Below, piece by piece: positions 52,201 through 52,862 of a DNA stretch of 64,000 nucleotides (positions are counted from its first letter, which is position 1; the number at the start of each line of letters is the position of its first letter). Under the pieces are notes generated by a model. That model searched no databases. It was given only the letters and a program-made list of their open reading frames with translations, and had not been told where the DNA came from. The stretch spans positions 62,001-126,000 of the forward strand of contig JAUJYZ010000943.1 in NCBI GenBank assembly GCA_033675265.1, in the 5' to 3' direction. This DNA is from Actinostola sp. cb2023 (Eukaryota > Cnidaria > Anthozoa > Actiniaria > Actinostolidae). The position numbers were made by a program, and so were the translations under genes.

Positions 52201-52862
52201 TGTAGACATGATTAGTTTGTTTGTTTCTTCAACCAAAACATTTTTATTTTAAAACCAAGCTTTCGGACACATAGTCCATCTTCAGGGTGTAAAATGGTAG
52301 TAATTCGTCAATTAACACAATATATATATTAATATATTAATTATATTAATATATATATTAATTGTTATTATTATTTTATTATCTATTAAGTTTGTTTGAG
52401 AGGGGAGGGAAGGTAGGAGGCATAAAATGTAGTTTTCTGTGTGAGGGCTGGACAGAAAAATTATGGTTAGTATTGTGATCATAATGCACAAATATTTTCA
52501 TTTCTTTCACTTAATATATCTTTTCTTTCACAAAGGTGTCTATCTATCTATCTTGTAATAGACTCTCCCTGGTCTAGGCCCTAGTCCCCAAATAAACGTT
52601 TTTGAATGAAAGTGAAGTGCAGCTATTGAGAGAAAATGGGGTCTTCATTCCACTTTCTTTCATACATGTAAGTTTCAATAATACATCTCTTACTTTCAGC
52701 CTTATGTTTGACCATCGTCCTCGATCATGGAGAGAGCTTCCTTTACGTATGGCGGACTTTGGTGTCCTTCACCGCAATGAACTGTCTGGAACCTTAAGTG
52801 GATTGACAAGAGTTCGACGATTCCAACAGGATGATGCCCACATATTCTGTACCTCAGATCAG
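1509..52862 (+). CDS. TARS1: Threonyl-tRNA synthetase gene, partial (11 exons of the middle part)
   Basis: Cytosolic threonyl-tRNA synthetase charges tRNA-Thr and hydrolyses mischarged Ser-tRNA-Thr. Eleven exons with AG acceptors and GT donors join in compatible phases (82, 130, 118, 65, 79, 84, 63, 98, 96, 71, 163 nt). They encode in order the TGS domain, the editing domain (HSSAH motif; DLCRGPHV with its Cys and His) and the catalytic core (PMNCPGH zinc cysteine; VLHRNELSG to RRFQQDDAH, motif 2 of class II synthetases). The protein follows animal TARS1 closely. The N-terminal region, motif 3 and the anticodon-binding domain were not found; they should lie outside the window or beyond a long intron. 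All large introns are filled with transposons. The exon at 39757 lacks one base. An unexpressed pseudogene is possible but unlikely given intact splice sites in all other exons. Confidence 0.93.
1739..2454. mobile_element. MULE-like element with 9-bp TSD carrying RecQ-like fragment
   Basis: The element spans 1748-2445 (698 bp), flanked by the direct repeat ATGTTAGCA at 1739-1747 and 2446-2454. Terminal inverted repeats start TTCCCTGYTGACAG and extend about 85 bp with a purine-rich inner part. Long TIRs and 9-bp target duplications are typical of the Mutator (MULE) superfamily. It encodes no transposase; the interior holds a helicase-like remnant. Confidence 0.8.
1985..2290 (+). pseudogene. 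RecQ-like helicase remnant
   Basis: A frame starting at 1985 reads [15 protein letters not shown] and stops; GYGKS is a Walker A motif in the form usual for RecQ-like DExH helicases. Further on, in shifted frames, VLIVISP and [19 protein letters not shown] fit the next helicase blocks. It is degenerate, with stops and frameshifts. It lies wholly within the 698-bp element and so was captured by or belongs to that element family. Confidence 0.6.
2575..2640 (+). repeat. LINE/SINE 3' tail with TTA repeats
   Basis: AAAAGCGCTATATAAATAAA followed by TTATTA-type microsatellite is the usual 3' end of L2/CR1-like LINEs and their SINEs. Only the tail is recognisable. Confidence 0.5.
3021..3342. mobile_element. 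TTAA-flanked MITE, family A copy 1
   Basis: Bounded by TTAA on both sides with perfect terminal repeats TTAAGGTATCAGGGTACCCC and its complement at the far end. 322 bp including the TTAA copies. Two further copies lie at 41874-42861 and 54000-54603. TTAA targets are typical of piggyBac-type transposition. Confidence 0.85.
3489..3736. repeat. Long near-perfect inverted repeat (foldback)
   Basis: Two arms of about 105 bp (3489-3600 and 3630-3736) are nearly identical in inverted orientation around a short AT-rich centre with ACATGTACATGT words. A 13-bp direct repeat, TCAAAGAGAAGTG, lies at 3478-3490 and again near 3777. It could extrude a cruciform or form a long hairpin RNA. Origin as a foldback transposon is likely. 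Confidence 0.8.
4195..4575 (+). pseudogene. Crypton-type tyrosine recombinase remnant
   Basis: Scattered frames give [33 protein letters not shown] and [15 protein letters not shown], followed by sequence like the Crypton C-terminal tail with SQYNHNP. The order is that of the DUF3504 tyrosine recombinases found in cnidarian Cryptons and their ZMYM/KCTD-like relatives. Several frameshifts and stops; the catalytic Tyr block is degraded. Compare the better preserved copy at 41751-44115. Confidence 0.6.
4735..5220 (+). pseudogene. Penelope-like element 3' part with GIY-YIG endonuclease
   Basis: The frame around 4738 gives [20 protein letters not shown], the GIY-YIG nuclease core of Penelope-like retroelements, followed in broken frames by the [20 protein letters not shown] block also seen at 22560-22747. 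The 3' end carries GATGGCCACAATGGCCGAAAGC, the short inverted motif usual at Penelope ends (shown here as pieces GATGGCCACAATGGCC and GAAAGC). 5' truncated. Confidence 0.7.
5276..6205. mobile_element. Insertion inside the 5' LTR, possible DNA element
   Basis: Sequence absent from the 3' LTR. Near its ends a perfect 12-bp inverted repeat, AACTCGTGGATT at 5294-5305 and AATCCACGAGTT at 6194-6205, suggests a DNA element. Inside are two short coding-like stretches: + strand 5285-5376 ([20 protein letters not shown]) and - strand 5883-6065. Confidence 0.4.
5883..6065 (-). pseudogene. Unrecognised exon-like fragment
   Basis: From an ATG at 6065 the - strand reads [13 protein letters not shown], one TAA stop, then in the same frame [20 protein letters not shown] and on to [16 protein letters not shown]. 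The composition is protein-like. I do not recognise the family. It may be a captured 5' exon inactivated by the stop. Confidence 0.3.
6308..6335 (+). promoter_or_regulatory. Probable primer binding site of BEL/Pao element
   Basis: Directly after the LTR edge lies TGGCGACCCTGCCAGGACA (6316-6334). TGGCGACC with a GAC/CAGGA tail is common as the tRNA-primed site of BEL/Pao elements. The exact tRNA is not determined. Confidence 0.45.
6499..7992 (+). pseudogene. BEL/Pao pol fragment: RT end, RNase H-like and integrase N-terminus
   Basis: Open frame of about 498 codons. It starts inside the reverse transcriptase at the [12 protein letters not shown] active-site loop, continues through the Pao-type peptidase A17/RNase H-like region ([47 protein letters not shown]) and ends in the integrase zinc-binding region ([19 protein letters not shown], then HNC). 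Gag, protease and most of the RT are missing: a gag-like start at about 6460 is joined directly to the YVDD region, so the copy is internally deleted. The frame is cut at 7992 by a LINE inserted in reverse, with the continuation at 10236. Confidence 0.88.
7979..7992 (+). repeat. Target site duplication of the L1-like LINE, left copy
   Basis: ACAATTGCAACACC, repeated at 10222-10235 on the far side of the LINE. It falls in the integrase HHCC region of the BEL/Pao element. Confidence 0.92.
8228..9860 (-). pseudogene. L1/Tx1-like reverse transcriptase C-terminal half
   Basis: Reads on the - strand [20 protein letters not shown], then [30 protein letters not shown] and a zinc-knuckle-like [19 protein letters not shown] before the end at about 8231. 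This is the RT thumb and C-terminal region of L1-like LINEs. Two in-frame stops interrupt it, near 9747 and at 8690-8692. The frame continues past the MITE at 10181 toward 10221. Confidence 0.88.
9862..10185. mobile_element. MITE with GCCCTATACC ends inside the LINE
   Basis: Element 9866-10181, 316 bp, with terminal inverted repeats GCCCTATACCACTATGACGT (20 bp) and flanking AATT at 9862-9865 and 10182-10185. Taking out the element with one AATT restores the LINE reading frame across the junction (NLIN to CIHDFS). AATT is palindromic, so a shorter or longer target duplication cannot be excluded. Confidence 0.88.
10222..10235 (+). repeat. Target site duplication of the L1-like LINE, right copy
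   Basis: Same 14 bases as 7979-7992. The BEL/Pao integrase frame resumes immediately after it. Confidence 0.92.
10236..11060 (+). pseudogene. BEL/Pao integrase, continuation
   Basis: Resumes the integrase after the LINE. Shows the DDE core: [14 protein letters not shown] (first Asp), [10 protein letters not shown] (second Asp) and [14 protein letters not shown] (Glu), then [13 protein letters not shown], and ends in the DUF5641 domain start [12 protein letters not shown] frameshift near 10285 and a TAA at 10474-10476 break it. Cut at 11060 by a second LINE. Confidence 0.88.
11061..11954 (-). mobile_element. CR1/L2-like LINE, 5' truncated
   Basis: The + strand side begins with an AAT microsatellite, the usual 3' tail of such LINEs. 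The - strand frame 11244-11960 encodes [40 protein letters not shown] and [13 protein letters not shown], the C-terminal part of jockey/CR1/L2-type reverse transcriptases, 239 residues without a stop. It interrupts the DUF5641 domain of the BEL/Pao element. No clear target duplication. Confidence 0.88.
11955..12153 (+). pseudogene. BEL/Pao DUF5641 domain, end
   Basis: After the second LINE the frame gives LGNGYLVE, a TGA stop, then [10 protein letters not shown] and on to [11 protein letters not shown] before the terminal TGA. This is the characteristic last segment (DUF5641) of BEL/Pao integrases. Confidence 0.75.
12166..12344 (+). repeat. 3' LTR of BEL/Pao element
   Basis: 179 bp from TGTCAGGAAC to CCCCGACA, lying 12 bases after the last stop codon. 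Its second half matches 6206-6307 closely. Confidence 0.75.
12345..12879. other. TARS1 intron, no recognisable element
   Basis: AT-rich sequence between the BEL/Pao 3' LTR and the exon at 12880. Several ACATGTA-type words. I see no gene or repeat. Confidence 0.5.
12880..13009 (+). CDS. TARS1: TARS1 exon: editing domain, HSSAH motif
   Basis: Acceptor ATCAG, donor GTAAGT. Encodes [18 protein letters not shown] followed by [20 protein letters not shown]. The two histidines of HSSAH belong to the post-transfer editing site in this family. Phase fits the exon at 1509 and leaves AG for the exon at 13312. The upstream intron, about 11.3 kb, holds the nested BEL/Pao element. Confidence 0.95.
13312..13429 (+). 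CDS. TARS1: TARS1 exon: editing domain
   Basis: Acceptor GTGAACAG, donor GTAATT. Encodes [20 protein letters not shown] and the following [19 protein letters not shown]. The first base completes an Arg codon begun in the previous exon. Ends in phase 0, followed by a 13.1-kb intron with the THAP-type element and the Penelope insertion. Confidence 0.94.
13490..14440 (+). mobile_element. DNA transposon family X, copy 1
   Basis: Shares blocks with 17400-18700 (inverted) and with 21300-21771 plus 25261-25510: GCCAGTCATGCTTAATGAT, AGAACTGTCAAGATTTC and others, in the same order. Most of the right part is a large foldback (13874-14280). No coding capacity seen. Confidence 0.55.
13874..14280. repeat. 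Large inverted repeat, arms about 185 bp
   Basis: Positions 13874-14057 and 14094-14280 are near-identical inverted arms around a loop of about 37 bases. It includes the block TTCAATATTGACCCGATTAA and its complement. Confidence 0.85.
14527..14608 (+). repeat. Short tandem repeats
   Basis: About four copies of a 13-bp CCGTTGGAACA-type unit (14529-14575), then GATT repeated about six times (14583-14606). Confidence 0.8.
15013..15351 (+). CDS. THAP zinc-finger exon (transposon-derived)
   Basis: Starts at an ATG and ends at a GTAAGC donor. The first residues [20 protein letters not shown], then HLRRVNLPP, the [13 protein letters not shown] block and the DAVPRIF end form a complete THAP domain of about 85 residues, followed by a basic tail. 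THAP domains bind DNA via a C2CH zinc site; here the usual final His (CSxHF) is replaced by Tyr (CSDYF), which should remove a zinc ligand. Not recognised as a specific host gene; it lies 270 bases inside the element end. Confidence 0.8.
15560..15790 (+). mobile_element. Possible left end of a Harbinger-like element
   Basis: GGCCGTGTTCACACTAGTTT at 15569 begins a stretch of inverted and direct short motifs (GATCG, CTCGCGAGCGG, TTTAGATCG). Such ends are common in elements of the Harbinger/ISL2EU type, and a SANT-domain exon follows at 15962. The matching right end was not found. Confidence 0.35.
15962..16252 (+). CDS. Myb/SANT-like DNA-binding exon
   Basis: 96 codons from an [23 protein letters not shown], then [20 protein letters not shown] and [20 protein letters not shown]. 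It fits the Myb/SANT-like domain of transposon second ORFs and related cnidarian proteins. A likely one-base shift before the stop ([10 protein letters not shown]) would let it run to a GTAAGC donor at 16266. Separate from, or part of, the THAP element; I cannot decide. Confidence 0.65.
   Translation: MSKRGETWGLDETNLILDLWADGKIQSLLEDCPTRNLNVFQTIAEKAKEMKPEIDRTAAECRSKMKRLKAKYFQLKRQSRKSGAGGISWTYWGKIE
16690..16783. mobile_element. Right end of CCGTATT-family MITE
   Basis: GTCGACTTATACACCG is repeated and ends in CCGGCAAATACGG followed by TA, the same terminal type as 33212-33922. Left end not found, so truncated or divergent. Confidence 0.5.
16947..17146. repeat. Palindromic AT-rich MITE
   Basis: Left and right halves (AAACAATAGAAAACAATAGA with CACTATTTAGTACTAAATAG, and their complements) fold back on each other. 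At the centre GTTGCACGGTTTAA and its complement (17014-17052) form a 14-bp hairpin. A 33-bp insertion sits in the right half (17064-17096). Confidence 0.65.
17055..17105. mobile_element. 33-bp TAGCCTG foldback with 9-bp flanking repeats
   Basis: 17064-17096 consists of TAGCCTGAATATCAGCC and the complementary end CTGATATTCAGGCTA and little more. It is flanked by AAATAGTAC (17055-17063) and AAATAGTAT (17097-17105), eight of nine bases alike. The termini equal those of the 840-bp element at 31589-32428. Confidence 0.75.
17147..18921. mobile_element. DNA transposon with 140-bp TIRs (family X interior)
   Basis: Ends read AATTGAAGGGGTGCCCATGA in inverted orientation, with about 140-145 bp of matching arms (17147-17300 and 18780-18921). 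Interior blocks recur inverted relative to 13490-14440 and 21190-25510. Short frames (e.g. 17323-17559) show no recognisable domain. Related ends occur in the MITE at 605-1167. Confidence 0.75.
19183..19342. repeat. Foldback repeat, about 160 bp
   Basis: AAATCGTTTATTG, TTGTTGAACAATC and CTACAAGAAGTT on the left recur as complements on the right. Imperfect arms of about 70 bp. Confidence 0.6.
19555..19808 (-). CDS. Possible 5' exon like P2RX7-domain transposon proteins
   Basis: From an ATG at 19808 the - strand reads [40 protein letters not shown] and QFEPQ, then after a one-base shift [20 protein letters not shown] and RLANSDWS before a GT donor. An acidic N-terminus, ILPYQFEP and RLxNxDW are usual just before the P2RX7-type Cys-rich domain in expanded cnidarian families. 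That domain itself is not present here, so the call rests on the leader only. Confidence 0.4.
19938..20486. mobile_element. Tc/mariner-type MITE inside the right TIR of the THAP element
   Basis: Element 19940-20484 (545 bp) with inverted ends CCACCGATTTCATTACTACG of more than 100 bp, flanked by TA on both sides. Comparing with the left TIR at 14858-14880 shows the uninterrupted sequence around a single TA, so the insertion is demonstrated by the element's own other end. Confidence 0.88.
20605..21190. other. TARS1 intron, no clear element
   Basis: No gene or clear repeat seen between the THAP element and the next transposon copy. A few ACATGTA words. Confidence 0.4.
21190..21771 (-). mobile_element. 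DNA transposon family X, copy 3, left part
   Basis: Matches 18110-18780 in inverted orientation (for example AAGAGAGATGGAAGTTTG on the - strand, and the CATCATTGTGAAACAAAACG end). Continues at 25261 after the Penelope insertion. A - strand frame of 81 codons (21328-21573) has no recognisable domain. Confidence 0.65.
21758..21771 (+). repeat. Target site duplication of Penelope insertion, left
   Basis: TCAAGCTTAATGAT, repeated at 25261-25274. The undivided site is visible in the related copy near 18226-18240 (complement). Confidence 0.88.
21776..22095 (-). mobile_element. Penelope lineage A, 3' fragment
   Basis: ACAGACGTTTCGGGCATAGC with CCTTCATCAGTG and the sequence up to CATTTCTGTCTGTTTACGCT repeat those at 36085-36370, where they follow a GIY-YIG gene. 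Confidence 0.75.
22335..22545 (+). repeat. GAAT/GAAC simple repeat
   Basis: About 200 bases of GAATGAAT-type tetranucleotide repeat with C and G variants. It produces spurious Phe/His/Ser-rich frames on the - strand. Confidence 0.9.
22556..23045 (-). pseudogene. Penelope GIY-YIG endonuclease region
   Basis: On the - strand, after ATATACAAGG, broken frames give [18 protein letters not shown], then [20 protein letters not shown] and CDAVYIGE (GIY-YIG core), and, after a gap, [36 protein letters not shown] and [17 protein letters not shown]. At least two frameshifts; the element is not functional. Confidence 0.75.
23293..23553 (+). repeat. Direct repeat pair, about 110 bp
   Basis: Two copies (23293-23404 and 23444-23553) sharing CCCAAGAACAGATTTACGGG and CTTCTGTTGCTCTGCTTTCG, offset about 150 bases, about 90 percent alike by eye. 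Confidence 0.8.
23640..24085 (-). pseudogene. Possible coding remnant of unknown family
   Basis: One - strand frame reads [40 protein letters not shown] and [20 protein letters not shown], with three stops. The composition is more protein-like than the opposite-strand frame at 23606-24088. I do not recognise it; it lies between the two Penelope gene parts. Confidence 0.25.
24583..25251 (-). pseudogene. Penelope-like reverse transcriptase, C-terminal part
   Basis: 222 codons open on the - strand. [20 protein letters not shown] and [15 protein letters not shown] are the RT motifs (the Asp pair in YVDD), then [28 protein letters not shown] and KALYSNGYP, the usual Penelope block order. 5' truncated at 25260; it ends in [11 protein letters not shown] and then loses similarity. 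The segment coding GALPKK recurs inverted at 23054-23081. Confidence 0.88.
25261..25510 (-). mobile_element. DNA transposon family X, copy 3, right part
   Basis: Starts with the second copy of TCAAGCTTAATGAT and continues with GGAGGCTTCTGTGGCGAAT and AGAACTGTCAAGATTTCCAT, which match copies 1 and 2. Confidence 0.65.
25640..25910 (+). pseudogene. SWIM zinc-finger protein remnant
   Basis: Broken + strand frames give [12 protein letters not shown], then [14 protein letters not shown], then [20 protein letters not shown] and ISQLDFAI. CxC followed by CxH is the SWIM zinc finger, and the W.QPRK block follows it in the cnidarian SWIM/YqaJ-type protein family. At least two frameshifts. Confidence 0.5.
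26524..26588 (+). CDS. TARS1: TARS1 exon: editing domain
   Basis: Acceptor TATCCAG, donor GTAAAA. Encodes [20 protein letters not shown] and Y, nearly the same as the vertebrate protein. The final AG joins A of the next exon to give Arg. Confidence 0.95.
26710..26788 (+). CDS. TARS1: TARS1 exon: editing-site cysteine
   Basis: Acceptor TATGTAG, donor GTCAGT. Encodes [20 protein letters not shown] and [14 protein letters not shown] carries the conserved Cys and His of the editing pocket. A hAT-type MITE sits 66 bases downstream in the next intron. Confidence 0.96.
26847..27064. mobile_element. hAT-type MITE, 202 bp
   Basis: Element 26855-27056 flanked by the 8-bp repeat TTATAGTA (26847-26854 and 27057-27064). 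Ends GGGGTGTCGAAT and complement of GGGGTATCGAAT. 8-bp target duplications and short TIRs are typical of hAT elements. Confidence 0.88.
27065..27828. other. TARS1 intron, no clear element
   Basis: Begins with a short AAT repeat (27137-27155). I see no gene. The - strand frame at 27647-27853 resembles no known family. Confidence 0.4.
27829..28062. mobile_element. Short MITE with CCATTCACACCAA ends
   Basis: CCATTCACACCAAGGC at 27830 and CTTTGGTGTGAATGG-like complement near 28058 with inner TTTAGTTAAAC motifs. About 230 bp; no target duplication recognised. Confidence 0.5.
28375..28458 (+). CDS. TARS1: TARS1 exon
   Basis: Acceptor TGTTAG, donor GTAAGC, 28 codons in phase 0. Encodes [20 protein letters not shown] and ISFPNDKQ, matching the end of the editing domain. 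Confidence 0.94.
28980..29110 (-). repeat. LINE 3' tail
   Basis: ATAATAATAATAATAA at about 29007 followed by ACATTCTTAATGAAATGCAC and GCGTTTTACA: the reversed 3' end of an L2/CR1-like element. No coding part. Confidence 0.4.
29213..29275 (+). CDS. TARS1: TARS1 exon: linker helix
   Basis: Acceptor TTGTAG, donor GTAAGT, 21 codons. Encodes [20 protein letters not shown] and R, the charged linker between the editing and catalytic domains. Followed by a 10.5-kb intron. Confidence 0.93.
29495..29645 (-). repeat. Possible tRNA-derived SINE
   Basis: On the - strand GTCGTGGGTTCGATTCCAGG contains a B-box-like GGTTCGATTCC, preceded about 45 bases upstream by TAGCTATGTAGT resembling an A box. It does not fold into a normal tRNA by eye. 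Confidence 0.35.
29753..29886. repeat. Foldback, about 130 bp
   Basis: AGTTAATTACCTCGAACG, CAATAAGCC and TACATCCC at the left recur as complements at the right around CTCGAGCCTACGCCCCTCG. Confidence 0.7.
29883..29986 (+). repeat. (ATT)n microsatellite
   Basis: About 100 bases of TTA repeats with few interruptions. Confidence 0.95.
30120..30258 (+). repeat. 17-bp tandem repeat
   Basis: About seven to eight near-perfect copies of GTAGCCGTTACTTTCGA. A related singleton, CCCGTTACTTTCGAATTTA, precedes it at 30090. Confidence 0.92.
30260..31579. other. TARS1 intron, no recognisable element
   Basis: About 1.3 kb without a gene or obvious repeat. Confidence 0.45.
31580..32437. mobile_element. TAGCCTG-ended element with 9-bp TSD carrying RecQ-like fragment
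   Basis: Element 31589-32428 (840 bp), flanked by AGTATATTA at 31580-31588 and 32429-32437. Inverted ends of about 90 bp start TAGCCTGAATATCAGCCGTC. Long TIRs with 9-bp duplications fit a MULE-like transposon. The interior holds a - strand helicase remnant. No transposase. Confidence 0.88.
31982..32230 (-). pseudogene. RecQ-like helicase N-terminal fragment
   Basis: - strand frame: [20 protein letters not shown], then [19 protein letters not shown]. The Q motif region followed by a Walker A (here TCYGKS for the usual TG[YF]GKS) fits RecQ-like DExH helicases. After this the frame turns to low-complexity Tyr/Leu. Contained in the 840-bp element. Confidence 0.7.
32681..32936 (-). pseudogene. 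Exon-like fragment of unknown gene
   Basis: From an ATG at 32936 the - strand gives [15 protein letters not shown], a TAA, then in the same frame [20 protein letters not shown] and [20 protein letters not shown] up to a GT donor at 32680. The composition is protein-like and the donor is good. I do not recognise the family; the stop suggests inactivation. Confidence 0.35.
32979..33017. repeat. Hairpin CGCTACTAGGGG
   Basis: Perfect 12-bp stem (32979-32990 and 33006-33017) with a 15-base loop. No flanking duplication found. Confidence 0.7.
33210..33924. mobile_element. Tc/mariner-like MITE with CCGTATTC ends
   Basis: Element 33212-33922 (711 bp) flanked by TA. Ends CCGTATTCGCCTGCGTATA and complement of CCGTATTCACCGGCGTATA, followed by AGCC(G/A)CAC blocks on both sides. 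Related ends at 16783 and 46919. Confidence 0.85.
33966..34229. mobile_element. 264-bp MITE, copy A
   Basis: ACAGTCGTTTGCAAAATA and the complement of ACAATCGTTTGCAAAATA at the ends. Nearly identical to copy B at 35622-35885. Flanking bases (CT on both sides here, AG on both sides of copy B) allow a 2-bp target duplication. Confidence 0.85.
34235..34447. mobile_element. Inverted half of the 605-1167 MITE
   Basis: AAATGAAGGAGCGCACCTGG through the GGGCAACCCTTC end matches the complement of 605-830 with an internal deletion. The 264-bp MITE copy A sits directly beside it. Confidence 0.7.
34448..35621. other. TARS1 intron with short repeats
   Basis: GTGAAATGCGGGATCCCTGT occurs twice (34469 and 34818 approximately). 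GATAGCGAGCGACTAAGTCG and a near copy lie in tandem at 34938-35000. No gene seen. Confidence 0.6.
35622..35885. mobile_element. 264-bp MITE, copy B
   Basis: Same length and sequence as 33966-34229 with only a few differences; flanked by AG on both sides. Confidence 0.85.
36085..36660 (-). mobile_element. Penelope lineage A, 3' half
   Basis: 5' truncated near 36660. Carries the GIY-YIG gene (36328-36627) and the same 3' sequence as 21776-22095, including ACAGACGTTTCGGGCATAGC. Confidence 0.8.
36328..36627 (-). CDS. GIY-YIG endonuclease domain, Penelope (Poseidon-type)
   Basis: 99 codons open: [40 protein letters not shown] and [20 protein letters not shown]...LYVGETSR is the GIY-YIG core with the catalytic Arg (RSIRERF), as in Penelope-like elements; it nicks the target DNA for reverse transcription. 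Fragment only, no RT attached. Confidence 0.82.
   Translation of the reverse strand: MRAPKMTYTIRENFTCKTENVIYVLSCCQCPQLYVGETSRSIRERFAEHLRSIRKQTPGFPVAEHFSSGGHSIRDIRVRGLKLCHGSALKRKQTEMELI
36812..36991. repeat. Foldback, about 180 bp
   Basis: AATAAACGCCTTTCTGGC and ATATCGGCTGATAATGTCC on the left; complements GGACATTATCAGCCGATATA and CCAGAAGGGGTTTATT on the right. Confidence 0.75.
37075..37222 (+). repeat. LINE tail and (ATT)n microsatellite
   Basis: TTTAGATTACTGGACTTC, AGTTTAAATAAAGTATTT and about 60 bases of ATT repeats: a LINE/SINE 3' end. Confidence 0.55.
37223..38636. other. TARS1 intron, no recognisable element
   Basis: About 1.4 kb without gene or clear repeat. Frames at 37687-37983 and 38289-38570 have no known domain. 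Confidence 0.45.
38637..38918. mobile_element. MITE with AATAGACCTTTTTACCGATA ends
   Basis: 282 bp; both ends carry AATAGACCTTTTTACCGATA in inverted orientation, continuing into GGCCATTTTGGATT / GGCCATCTTGAATT. Confidence 0.8.
38919..39756. other. TARS1 intron, weak inverted motif
   Basis: ACTCGGACATTATT near 39127 and a complement near 39690-39706 may be ends of a further short element; not convincing. No gene. Confidence 0.35.
39757..39854 (+). CDS. TARS1: TARS1 exon: start of catalytic core, one-base frameshift
   Basis: Acceptor GAACAG, donor GTATTA. Encodes [16 protein letters not shown]; then the frame breaks. Reading on in the +1 frame gives [16 protein letters not shown], the expected class II motif 1 region. 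The exon is 98 nt where 99 would keep phase, and the break is in the T-run at about 39806-39810. This is either an assembly deletion in a homopolymer or a genuine null allele. Confidence 0.9.
39986..40081 (+). CDS. TARS1: TARS1 exon: catalytic core
   Basis: Acceptor TCTCAG, donor GTAAGG, 32 codons in phase 0. Encodes [20 protein letters not shown] and [12 protein letters not shown]. Confidence 0.95.
40271..41205. mobile_element. Element split by a TTAA MITE
   Basis: 40271-40360 and 41118-41205 are inverted copies of each other (TATACACTC, TGCAGAAA, GTAGTATACA, ATATCTAATGAGATGCAAA). The TTAA MITE at 40463-41118 lies between them. Confidence 0.6.
40463..41118. mobile_element. TTAA MITE family B, copy 1, with duplicated end
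   Basis: Starts TTAAGGTGGCTCCATATAGT at 40463 and ends with its complement at 41053. The last 64 bases are then repeated in tandem (40992-41053; 41056-41118), giving a second copy of the right end. A second member in the opposite orientation lies at 50333-50909. Confidence 0.85.
41230..41335 (+). repeat. LINE tail with ATTCT repeats
   Basis: AGGGTCACAGGGTCATCGGC, then TTAAGAAAGTCACTATTCTA with ATTCT repeats: a 3' LINE/SINE tail. Confidence 0.4.
41751..44115 (+). pseudogene. Crypton tyrosine recombinase, interrupted
   Basis: Crypton transposons use a tyrosine recombinase (DUF3504 type, related to ZMYM2/KCTD1-like host proteins) to recombine a circular intermediate into the genome. The N-terminal SAM-like part ([25 protein letters not shown]; then [20 protein letters not shown]) is split by the MITE at 41878-42861. 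The catalytic part is open from 43042: [19 protein letters not shown] Arg block (at 43262), [13 protein letters not shown] (His and Arg) and [13 protein letters not shown] (His and Tyr). All core residues are present. A one-base shift at about 43020-43035 joins the parts. The acidic end IIESDEDED is followed by a stop. Confidence 0.88.
41874..42861. mobile_element. TTAA MITE family A, copy 2, inside the Crypton
   Basis: TTAA at 41874-41877 and 42858-42861. The right end is the full GGGGTACCCTGATACCTTAA; the left end has lost a few bases. 980 bp interior, much longer than copy 1 (3021-3342) and similar to copy 3. Removing it with one TTAA restores the recombinase frame (QRYL to KSINKDE). Confidence 0.9.
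44116..44449. other. TARS1 intron after the Crypton
   Basis: Probably includes the Crypton 3' end, whose limit I cannot define. No other gene. Confidence 0.35.
44450..44592. repeat. Foldback with CTTATTAACCTCATCCGCTC arms
   Basis: 143 bp; arms of about 45 bp, nearly perfect (CTTATTAACCTCATCCGCTC, TGGAAAAATATCAGACC). CAG occurs on both sides and may be a target duplication. Confidence 0.8.
44750..44820 (+). CDS. TARS1: TARS1 exon: zinc-binding PMNCPGH
   Basis: Acceptor TTTAAG, donor GTAAGT. Encodes [20 protein letters not shown] and PGH, with TG of the next Cys codon. The Cys of MNCPGH is the first ligand of the catalytic zinc that recognises threonine in this family. Confidence 0.95.
44873..44948. 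mobile_element. 58-bp TAGCCTG element with perfect 9-bp TSD
   Basis: Element 44882-44939: TAGCCTGCGTTACAT, a 28-base middle containing GAGGGTTTGT twice, and ATGTAACGCAGGCTA. Flanked by GGGATTTAC at 44873-44881 and 44940-44948, identical. Terminal TAGCCTG matches the 840-bp element at 31589. Confidence 0.85.
44949..45309. other. TARS1 intron, no recognisable element
   Basis: AT-rich; contains one duplicated AATTGTATCAGAATT (about 45025-45050). No gene. Confidence 0.4.
45310..45556. mobile_element. MITE with ATACTGAATACT ends
   Basis: 247 bp with inverted ends of about 60 bp, including CCAAGACC and GGGCCTCG/GGGACTCG blocks. Confidence 0.7.
45582..46094. mobile_element. MITE with GGTCCCCTATAC ends
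   Basis: GGTCCCCTATAC at 45592 and its complement GTATAGGGGACC at 46074, with TGTATA/TATACA outside. About 510 bp. Confidence 0.7.
46095..46918. other. TARS1 intron with palindromes
   Basis: Contains GTGAAGTGATATCATAT and the complementary ATATGATATCGCTTCAC at 46695-46744, and the tail AAGTAACTTTATTTCAGTGT (46864) that resembles a LINE 3' end. No gene. Confidence 0.45.
46919..47060. mobile_element. Left end of CCGTATT-family MITE
   Basis: TACTGTATTCACTGGCATTT followed by AAGCCGCACTCACAGATAAGCC, here split as AAGCCGCACTC and AGATAAGCCGCACC, as at 33212. The right end is not seen; the TTCATGAA element follows directly. Confidence 0.5.
48278..48403 (-). pseudogene. Short coding-like fragment inside the TTCATGAA element
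   Basis: The - strand reads [40 protein letters not shown] and stops (41 codons). It looks like a protein N-terminus, but I do not recognise it. May be a captured exon. Confidence 0.25.
49143..49990 (+). repeat. 59-bp tandem array, about 14 copies
   Basis: A unit starting TTCATGAACAACACCATTCC and ending CATGAATCTCTG repeats with a period of 59, almost without change (one copy has two extra bases near 49630, one has an A for T near 49715). Each unit holds three TTCATGAA-type palindromes. Confidence 0.95.
50094..50332. other. TARS1 intron, no recognisable element
   Basis: No gene or repeat seen. Confidence 0.4.
50333..50909. mobile_element. TTAA MITE family B, copy 2
   Basis: TTAAGGAGGCTCCATATAGT at the left and the complement of TTAAGGTGGCTCCATATAGT at the right. 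The interior matches 40463-41053 in inverted orientation, including the GCGCGCGCGC run. Confidence 0.88.
51040..51320. repeat. GATATATCG motif array
   Basis: Some 18 degenerate copies of GCGATATATCG / GGCGATATTTCGG on both strands, spaced irregularly by 10-25 bases. Confidence 0.8.
51321..52220. other. TARS1 intron with hairpins and repeated CACAGGAAGCCC
   Basis: ACTCTGCGT and ACGCAGAGT (51520-51552) form a hairpin. CACAGGAAGCCC occurs at about 51602 and 51986 as well as 31470 and 55180. No gene; the frame 51496-51762 shows no domain. Confidence 0.4.
52225..52312 (-). mobile_element. Penelope-like 3' end remnant
   Basis: ATTTTAAAACCAAGCTTTCG, then CATCTTCAGGGTGTAAAATG resembles 22120-22180, the end of a Penelope-like element. 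Followed by an AT palindrome (52318-52365). Confidence 0.45.
52700..52862 (+). CDS. TARS1: TARS1 exon: class II motif 2
   Basis: Acceptor CTTTCAG, donor GTGGGT. Encodes [20 protein letters not shown], then [20 protein letters not shown] and [14 protein letters not shown]. This is motif 2, which binds ATP and the tRNA acceptor end. It is the last TARS1 exon seen; a Tc/pogo-like MITE begins 30 bases after its donor. Confidence 0.95.

Noticed and set aside
52318..52365. AT-rich perfect palindrome as replication origin
   Set aside because: It is a simple TAATATAT repeat next to a Penelope remnant; nothing else supports an origin.
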